Origin: Thermomicrobiales bacterium
GTDB taxonomy: Bacteria; Chloroflexota; Chloroflexia; Thermomicrobiales; UBA6265
DNA: 11,176 bases
NCBI GenBank assembly: GCA_030446955.1
Contig: JAUJMG010000115.1
Location: 1-11,176, forward strand
Direction: 5' to 3'
In this document: one piece after another, positions 7,283 through 11,176 of the stretch
Layout: each line of letters opens with the position of its first letter
Numbering within the stretch: position 1 is the stretch's first letter
Translations under genes and position numbers: made by a program
Notes under the pieces: model-generated
Databases searched by the model: none
What the model was told of the DNA's origin: nothing
The model's input: only the letters and a program-made list of their open reading frames with translations

Positions 7283-8143
7283 ATGTTTGGGATGTTCGAG
7301 CAACTCAGTGTCTGGTGGAACCGGAAGCCACGCTCCCAGCGCCGCTTGGCGGTCGGTGGTGCTGCCGCATCAGTAGGGCTGTTTGCCGCGGGGTTTTTCA
7401 TGGACGTAGCCGGCAAGGGATTCTACGAGGACCATCCCTTTCTATCATCCCTGCCCAAAGACCTATTCAAGCTCGTTTTGATCGGCACAGTCGGAGCTCT
7501 CCTTCTCGAGGATTTGCGGTCACAACTGAGGAACTGGCCCAAGTTGCGCGCAGACCTTGAGGGCGTGCGCGACAGCGTTACCAGAGTAACGTATGCGATG
7601 GCGGCATCGTTAGGATTCGCTGACGTGACCTTAGCACCTCCCGTCCCCGCACTTTATGAAGCTTTAGTCAGAGTCGCGGGCCGGCTTTACGATGCATACC
7701 TCGTTATTGAGGAGGCGTACAAGGCGAAACGCCACCCGACTGGCGGGACGCAACCTAAGATAGGTGGTTCATCGCTCGACCGCGCTTGGCGTACGACTGT
7801 TCTGTCACGAGGAATACCAGCTGATGATGACCTTGACGAGCTCGCGCGCTGCGTTGCACAACTAGAGAGTGACCTAAATGAGATCGCTGATCTTGCTTCA
7901 CCGGGCACACGCCAGAGCCTGATTGAGACGCGTGTGCGCTTGAAAGACCTTGTCTCGCAAATCGACACTCTCCGTTCCTCGCTGGGACAGCTATCATCCG
8001 CTGACGATCCTGACATTGAGTCACTAGCTGTTATTAAGGGTGGCTTTCTTGCGTTATCGGGCCAAGTTCACTCTCTGGCTGCCTGCATCTACCGGCTCGA
8101 CTATGAGGCCCTAAACGGCTCAGCGTACCCGGGACGCAACTGA
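7283..8143 (+). CDS. Two-helix membrane protein of unknown function
   Basis: A 286-aa protein. Near the N-terminus there are two hydrophobic segments, at about 22-44 (LAVGGAAASVGLFAAGFFM) and 61-76 (LFKLVLIGTVGALLLE), preceded by Arg/Lys-rich residues. The remaining 200 residues are mostly amphipathic helix with heptad-like Leu/Ile spacing (LDELARCVAQLESDLNEIAD), suggesting a cytoplasmic coiled-coil-rich part. ATG 7283 is taken as the start because it is the first to give a sensible protein; ATG 7292 is an alternative, and neither has a strong ribosome binding site. Codons such as TTA, GTT and ACT are more frequent than in the left half of the window, so it may have a different origin. The family is not recognised. 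Two short membrane helices plus a helical cytosolic part is a layout shared by some membrane effectors of defence systems, but nothing here proves that. Confidence 0.7.
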   Translation: MFGMFEQLSVWWNRKPRSQRRLAVGGAAASVGLFAAGFFMDVAGKGFYEDHPFLSSLPKDLFKLVLIGTVGALLLEDLRSQLRNWPKLRADLEGVRDSVTRVTYAMAASLGFADVTLAPPVPALYEALVRVAGRLYDAYLVIEEAYKAKRHPTGGTQPKIGGSSLDRAWRTTVLSRGIPADDDLDELARCVAQLESDLNEIADLASPGTRQSLIETRVRLKDLVSQIDTLRSSLGQLSSADDPDIESLAVIKGGFLALSGQVHSLAACIYRLDYEALNGSAYPGRN

Positions 8144-8728
8144 GGCCGGCGAGGGACGTCCACCCGAGGGTGACCGCGTTGATCAGAGGAAAGTCGGCGG
8201 ACGAGGACAGCGCGTCTCGTAACCGACCTTATGTGCCGGGGCCAAGGCTCCGATAACGCGCGCCCAATGACACGTTCCGGAGCCGGTACCTCCTGGTTCC
8301 CGGGCGCGAGGAATGTGCGAACTCATGTGTACTCGTCCTGGTCCAGCGCTAGGACTTTCACCGAGGGCTACATGCATTTGCGGTCCGCAGCTCGAGCTCG
8401 GTTGTCACGATCACGGGCAGTGTGCGTCCGGCCTCCGGTTGCCGCCGTCCCGGTTTAGAAGCTCTAGTGTGGGCAGCCGGCGATCGGCCACACGAGCCTC
8501 ACTGTCCAGCTCGGGACTGCGGGAAGGATGGCATCGGACGTGCCGAGGTGGTCGGGGGGAGGTGATCGGGAGGAGCTGTTAGGCCAAAGCGGTCCGTCCA
8601 GGCATCAGTCCGGGCCGGCCACGAGCGGGAGGATGAGGAAGCAGAATGCTCAACGGCTAGGGAAGCTTCCCACTGTCCGGCCGACTCGAATAGAGTCGTC
8701 GATCGATGGAGTACTTGAGGTCGGTGTG
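8144..8728. other. Intergenic interval of about 585 bases
   Basis: No gene is supported. Frames crossing it, including the upstream extension of the next gene back to ATG 8528, encode Arg/Ser/Gly-rich stretches with no domain. Near its right end are two dyads described separately. The rest shows no tRNA or tandem repeat. Confidence 0.45.
8660..8698. promoter_or_regulatory. Pair of dyads upstream of the small membrane-protein operon
   Basis: A perfect 12-bp palindrome GGGAAGCTTCCC (8660-8671) is followed 10 bases later by CGACTC, 5 bases, GAGTCG (8682-8698). They lie 30-70 bases before GTG 8729, where a promoter and operator would be expected. TAGAGT inside the second dyad resembles an actinobacterial -10 box. 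Function is inferred from position and symmetry only. Confidence 0.35.
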
Positions 8729-9187
8729 GTGACTAGCACCCGCATGCCAATCTCGGCCCGCCACCTGTGGGCCTCACTGTTGTTCCTAGTCGGAATCAGC
8801 CTAACGATTTTTCTTGGCTTTCTTACCGGCTCCGACGAGCAGCCGTCGAGATCTACAAGCGCACTGCTCGTCGTTCTTGCGGGTGTGTTCCAGTTCGCCA
8901 GTGCTTCTCAGTTCAAGGCCATTGGTCGAGCGGACCCAGGTCTAGCGCGGGCCGCTGTGAGGCGACTGATTCGGATGGGTAGCAGAACTCATGCTGCCCG
9001 AAAGCTCGCAGAGGCGGCTCATGATTCCGGAAATAGCGGCGAACTTCGCAGCCTGATGGGGCAAGTGAGTGTGGAGTTGAGTTGGCTTGAGGAAGGCATT
9101 ATGGACGCCGTGGATGATTGGAACGAATTTCATAAAGATGCTATCCGCGGACTCGTGGAGGACCACGGCCATGCCCGACAAAATTGA
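8729..9187 (+). CDS. Small two-helix membrane protein
   Basis: From GTG 8729 this is a 152-aa protein with hydrophobic segments at about 11-34 (LWASLLFLVGISLTIFLGF) and 43-64 (STSALLVVLAGVFQFASAS). A hydrophilic helical tail of about 85 residues is rich in Ala, Arg and Glu and probably cytoplasmic. GAGG at 8717-8720 lies 8 bases before GTG 8729; GTG 8726 and ATG 8744 are alternatives. The open frame reaches back to 8528, but that part is low-complexity and out of character. Its end overlaps the next gene by 17 bases, so the two are almost certainly co-translated and probably work together. I do not recognise the family. Base composition is less GC-rich than the methylase region. A membrane-bound partner for the following soluble protein is the simplest reading. 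Confidence 0.75.
   Translation: MTSTRMPISARHLWASLLFLVGISLTIFLGFLTGSDEQPSRSTSALLVVLAGVFQFASASQFKAIGRADPGLARAAVRRLIRMGSRTHAARKLAEAAHDSGNSGELRSLMGQVSVELSWLEEGIMDAVDDWNEFHKDAIRGLVEDHGHARQN
9157..9161 (+). promoter_or_regulatory. Shine-Dalgarno GGAGG fixing start ATG 9171
   Basis: GGAGG, 9 bases before ATG 9171 and inside the end of the preceding gene, decides this start over the in-frame ATG at 9087. Confidence 0.7.
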
Positions 9188-9605
9188 GGCGAAGGTTGCA
9201 CAGATCCTCACGGCACGGGACCTTGTACTTAACAAGGGCTCTGTTGATGGCGTGCAGGTTGGAATGCGGTTCGCTATTCTTAATCGCAAGGGAGCTGACA
9301 TCCGTGACCCTGACACACACGAAATCCTCGGCTCTGTCGAGTTGCCGAAGACGTTTGTGAAGGTGGTTTCCGTTAAGGATCGACTTGCGATAGCAAGGAC
9401 GTTCCGCGAGTTGCGTACGGGATCGGGCGCGTTCTGGGCACTTGCAGCCTTGTCCGCCGCCTCACGAGTGGGTCCTGAGACCTTGAAGACGGACGAACCG
9501 CTCGTACAGGACGAACTTGATGAAGCGGAGTCCTACGTGAAGCTTGGTGACCCAGCCGTGCAGATGCTGGGCGAAGAGTTCCCAGGTGCCGAGGGCGGTT
9601 TATAG
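9171..9605 (+). CDS. Small beta-rich protein resembling the FlgT C-terminal domain
   Basis: A 144-aa soluble protein. Residues 5-78 follow the pattern of a small beta-barrel domain seen in the C-terminal part of FlgT and related proteins: LVLNKGSVDGVQVGMRFAIL (19-38), then IRDPDTHEILGSVE (44-57), then a strand FVKVVSV and LAIARTF. The rest (79-144) is helical and acidic with no motif. In the known relatives this barrel is a structural or binding module, not an enzyme. The gene overlaps the small membrane-protein gene by 17 bases and has its own strong GGAGG, so tight coupling and roughly equal expression are likely. No signal peptide is present, so it should be cytoplasmic, perhaps docking on the helical tail of its partner. 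The domain likeness is motif-based and moderate in strength; the biological role is unknown. Confidence 0.7.
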   Translation: MPDKIEAKVAQILTARDLVLNKGSVDGVQVGMRFAILNRKGADIRDPDTHEILGSVELPKTFVKVVSVKDRLAIARTFRELRTGSGAFWALAALSAASRVGPETLKTDEPLVQDELDEAESYVKLGDPAVQMLGEEFPGAEGGL

Positions 9606-9765
9606 AAAGTCTACGTCACGCTCGCGACGCGGAAACGGCACCGTGCGATGTGCACCCTCTGGCATGAGTGCTTGGATTCAATTCGTACTCGGCTCCGATA
9701 TACATGCTAGCGACCACAGAGACGTAACGCTGAGACACTCTCATGACCGTATCTGTCTCCAAAAT

Positions 9766-10255
9766 CTACTTTGCGCATCTCTGCTGCTGTTCACGACAAC
9801 GGGCTAGCGAGGGAGCCGACCGTCTCCCAAATCGCCGCACTCTCCGAGGGTGGTTCGCGCGTACACCCGGGTCCAAATCACCCGCCGCTCTGATTGCCAG
9901 GCCAAACCAGGAGGCGCAGAAGACGTGTGAGATGGGCTCGTCGCTGGCGTCCTGGATGGTGGCCTGCATGTAGTCCCCGTCACCCTTGTTGGCGGCGACG
10001 ACACGTGCCCATACGCGACGGGCATGCGACTGACGTGCCCGAGCTTTTGTCCACTGACGCTGCACCGTCATTTCCTGGGCCATGGCGTTCGTGCTGTGCC
10101 GTAGACGGCGGTGAGAACGACCAGCAGCAAGGTGGCGACCGCTTGGCTCGCAGCGAGCTAGGCCTGTGGGGACCTGGGGTGATCCCGGCCTGTACAGCGA
10201 TGGTGATGAGCACCGTCACGATGCCGACGAGCGCGGCAAGCACCGGAGCGACCAT
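9766..10255 (-). pseudogene. Membrane protein gene with two frameshifts
   Basis: On the minus strand ATG 10255 opens a membrane helix (VAPVLAALVGIVTVLITIAV). A second helix (SQAVATLLLVVLTAVYG) follows in a different frame at about 10150-10090, and a soluble part (VQRQWTKARARQ, then YMQATIQDASDEPISHVF) in the third frame down to the stop at 9766. Joining the pieces needs two one-base losses, near 10160 and 10085. The rebuilt protein would have two N-terminal helices, a charged linker, and a small domain with the NASDEP-like motif seen in uncharacterised actinobacterial membrane proteins. The start lies 22 bases after the lipoprotein stop, so the two were probably one operon. As written only a roughly 90-aa scrambled product or an internally started fragment from ATG 10083 could be made. 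The exact end of the original gene is unclear, since the last 30 residues look random. Confidence 0.55.
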
Positions 10256-10276
10256 GGCGGCCCACCCATCAGCGCA

Positions 10277-10507
10277 TCAGTGCAGCTCGTCCATCCGCCG
10301 TGCCAGCGCCAGCAAGAGCTGGCCGCGCTCAGGCTGCTCGGTCACCTCAGCGTCCACCCGCTCCCACTCCGAAACAAGGGGTCCGCACTCGGTGTACTGC
10401 TCGGCCACGGCATCGGGGTTGCCCTGCGGCACGCCTGGGTCGCCGCCACCGCCACCGCCACAGGCGGCCAGCAACAGCGTGCGAACGGCGGCCACGACGA
10501 GGCGCAT
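10277..10507 (-). CDS. Small putative lipoprotein
   Basis: From ATG 10507 the product is 76 aa. It starts MRLVVAAVRTLLLAAC, a short signal peptide ending in the lipobox LAAC, followed by a flexible Gly-rich spacer (GGGGGGDPG) and a roughly 55-residue acidic helical domain (PDAVAEQYTECGPLVSEWER, then a Glu/Arg/Leu-rich end). It would be lipidated on Cys16 and held on the outer face of the cytoplasmic membrane. The frame is open to ATG 10555, but that longer start runs through an inverted repeat likely to be regulatory, so 10507 is preferred although it lacks a clear ribosome binding site. The Arg in the middle of the signal peptide is unusual. The following gene, 22 bases on, is a broken membrane protein. 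Function is unknown. Confidence 0.6.
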   Translation of the reverse strand: MRLVVAAVRTLLLAACGGGGGGDPGVPQGNPDAVAEQYTECGPLVSEWERVDAEVTEQPERGQLLLALARRMDELH

Positions 10508-10528
10508 GGTGCGGGCGAGGCTAGTGAC

Positions 10529-10551
10529 CACAGGACCATGACGGTCCTGTG
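10529..10551. promoter_or_regulatory. Inverted repeat upstream of the lipoprotein gene
   Basis: Perfect 9-bp arms CACAGGACC and GGTCCTGTG flank a 5-base centre, 22 bases before ATG 10507 on the minus strand. Position and symmetry fit a dimeric repressor operator overlapping the promoter, or a 5'-leader hairpin. No convincing -35/-10 pair is seen. Confidence 0.45.
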
Positions 10552-10564
10552 TCATGTGGAACAG

Positions 10565-10594
10565 CCGGGCCCGGAGCGGTTGACGGTTTCAACC
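10565..10594. repeat. Two further dyads upstream of the lipoprotein gene
   Basis: CCGGGCCCGG (10565-10574) is a 10-bp palindrome. GGTTGA, 5 bases, TCAACC (10578-10594) is a perfect 6-bp inverted repeat containing, on the minus strand, a TTGAAA that could serve as a -35 box. With the neighbouring 9-bp inverted repeat they make a dyad-rich control region. Confidence 0.35.
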
Positions 10595-10670
10595 CCGTGA
10601 CCGCATACTGAGACGGCTTGGCAGCATCAGCAGTTTCATCTGCGGGGGATTGCTACCCCTGACACGAACG

Positions 10671-10699
10671 GGAGAGGGCCCCATCCGGGGGCCCTCTCC
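10671..10699 (-). terminator. Strong GC hairpin terminator after the tRNA
   Basis: A perfect 12-bp stem (GGAGAGGGCCCC with its complement) and a 5-base loop begin 8 bases beyond the encoded CCA of the minus-strand tRNA, so it should end that transcript. The T-richer tail TTCGTTT is on the plus-strand side, so it may act in both directions. Confidence 0.75.
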
Positions 10700-10707
10700 T
10701 TCGTTTC

Positions 10708-10794
10708 TGGAGGCGCCGGGGGGAGTCGAACCCCTGATGCTTGGCAGCATCTGCGAGTTGCTGGCTCGCATGCATTCCATCTGCTACCGGCGCC
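10708..10794 (-). tRNA. Class II tRNA gene with unusual anticodon loop
   Basis: The minus strand folds into a cloverleaf. The 7-bp acceptor stem (GGCGCCG with CGGCGCC) is perfect. A 3-bp D stem has loop GATGGAA, a perfect 5-bp anticodon stem (GCGAG/CTCGC) has loop CCAGCAA, and there is a long variable arm (GATGC, 6 bases, GCATC). The T arm carries TTCGACT on a 4-bp stem with one A-C mismatch. Discriminator T and an encoded CCA follow. The long variable arm places it with Leu/Ser/Tyr types, yet the loop reads anticodon AGC (Ala) and has C instead of the near-universal T at position 33. Position 8 is G rather than T. So the fold is convincing but the identity is not: it could be a mobile-element tRNA, a specialised non-translational tRNA, or a decaying copy. 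A terminator follows directly. Confidence 0.7.
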
Positions 10795-10811
10795 ACCCAA
10801 CGACGCGAAGA

Positions 10812-10835
10812 GAGCCTCCCGGCTAGGGGAGACTC
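10812..10835 (-). terminator. Hairpin upstream of the tRNA, probable minus-strand terminator
   Basis: GAGCCTCCC pairs with GGGAGACTC with one mismatch and a 6-base loop. On the minus strand it is followed by TCTTCGCGTCGTT, the kind of tail seen in actinobacterial terminators. It would end any transcript coming from the right before the tRNA. Confidence 0.5.
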
Positions 10836-10919
10836 CTCCAAGAGATCGGGTAGACCTGCTACGTTGAGAGCAGATCAACTCGACCGGCTCTGGGAGACCA
10901 CCCGTTGTCGGTCAGCTCG
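10836..10919. ncRNA. Possible structured RNA between two outward hairpins
   Basis: This 84-base stretch has no open frame of note. It holds two overlapping, mutually exclusive stem-loops: CTGCT/AGCAG (10856-10873) and GTTGA/TCAAC (10863-10879). There is also a longer pairing GACCG/CGGTC. It is bounded by terminator-like hairpins on both sides. That pattern would fit a small RNA or an attenuator, but there is no T-arm motif for a second tRNA and no known class is recognised. Confidence 0.2.
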
Positions 10920-10944
10920 GAGGGCGTCCCGGCGGGGCGCCCTC
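10920..10944 (+). terminator. GC hairpin terminator
   Basis: GAGGGCG-T-CCC pairs with GGG-G-CGCCCTC around a 3-base loop, with one T-G pair in the stem, followed on the plus strand by TTCGCGTTGTT. It is oriented to end a plus-strand transcript crossing 10836-10919. Confidence 0.6.
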
Positions 10945-10994
10945 TTCGCGTTGTTGGTCCGGATCGTAGCACCACCGGCCTGTGGAAAAGCTAG

Positions 10995-11010
10995 GGCTGT
11001 AATTACAGCC
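10995..11010. promoter_or_regulatory. Perfect 16-bp palindrome
   Basis: GGCTGTAATTACAGCC is fully self-complementary, with an AT core unusual in this GC-rich DNA. It lies 18 bases beyond the stop of the gene entering from the right. It may be a dimeric regulator or recombinase site, or a short 3' hairpin of that gene. A sequence matching the loose DnaA-box pattern (TTTTCCACA on the minus strand) lies about 10 bases to its left, which alone means little. Confidence 0.4.
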
Positions 11011-11028
11011 GTCCCTCGGTTCAGCCCT

Positions 11029-11176
11029 CTATGGCGTCAGCCCGGCCGCGCTGGCCAGGGCGCTCCCCTCTCGCCGGCCGGCGATGGCGGCGACCAGAAC
11101 CCTCTTGGCGCCCTGCTCCACGACGGGCAGAGCCCGTCTGTCAGCGACGATGGGGCGGCTATCAGCAGACGGTGCC
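11029..11176 (-). CDS. 3' end of an unidentified gene entering from the right
   Basis: The minus strand is open from the window edge to a TAG at 11029-11031, giving 48 codons with the G/C-rich third positions of real coding DNA in this genome. The visible residues include LPVVEQGAKRVLVAAIAGRR and end in Ala-rich SALASAAGLTP. No motif is recognised. Because the start lies outside the window it could also be a chance open frame. Confidence 0.4.
   Translation of the reverse strand, partial: APSADSRPIVADRRALPVVEQGAKRVLVAAIAGRREGSALASAAGLTP

Noticed and set aside
7051..7416. 121-codon minus-strand frame before the 286-aa membrane gene
   Set aside because: The C-terminal part looks somewhat protein-like, but there is no family match and it overlaps the better-supported plus-strand gene.
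10836..10919. A second tRNA next to the class II tRNA
   Set aside because: A 7-bp acceptor-like pairing and a 5-bp stem with a 7-base loop can be drawn, but there is no TTCRA T-loop and no consistent D arm.
10980..10990. Replication origin suggested by a DnaA-box-like TTTTCCACA
   Set aside because: A single loose match without a cluster, AT-rich unwinding region or replication gene is not evidence of an origin.

Overview
This is high-GC DNA from an actinobacterium. The coding regions have G/C-rich third positions, GTG and TTG starts occur, terminators are GC hairpins followed by short T-containing tails, and there is an ISL3-type transposase remnant of the kind common in that phylum. The window looks like accessory (island-type) DNA. 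It is dominated by DNA-modification and nuclease genes, orphan small membrane proteins, decayed genes and long non-coding gaps. A class II tRNA gene with odd features lies near the right end. There are no ribosomal or core metabolic genes and no integrase in view.

Layout. (1) 1-2176, + strand: a ParB/Srx-fold protein (its 5' end lies outside the window) overlaps a D12-class adenine-N6 DNA methyltransferase. (2) 2302-2820: remains of an ISL3-family transposase, broken by about seven single-base indels and cut off near its first catalytic Asp. (3) 2817-4239, - strand: a two-gene nuclease operon. The first gene is a TIR-like/PD-(D/E)XK fusion. One base after its stop comes a short Mrr-like PD-(D/E)XK protein. 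(4) 4240-5132: a long divergent non-coding interval. (5) 5133-6068, +: another PD-(D/E)XK-type protein of unknown family. (6) 6248-6964, -: a pentapeptide-repeat gene broken by three one-base losses. (7) 7283-9605, +: a 286-aa membrane protein, a gap with dyads, then an overlapping pair of a small two-helix membrane protein and a small beta-rich protein that resembles the FlgT C-terminal domain. (8) 9766-10507, -: a small lipoprotein followed by a frameshifted membrane-protein gene. (9) 10671-11176: hairpins, a minus-strand tRNA, palindromes and the 3' end of a gene entering from the right.

How the genes may work together. ParB-like plus methylase looks like a modification module. The TIR-like/nuclease plus Mrr-like pair looks like a restriction or abortive-infection module. 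The 311-aa protein is a third potential nuclease. No helicase, translocase or classical specificity subunit is visible, so none of these is a textbook restriction-modification system as seen here. The coupled nuclease pair on the minus strand is the best candidate for an undescribed defence system. All functional statements rest on motif reading; no database search was possible.
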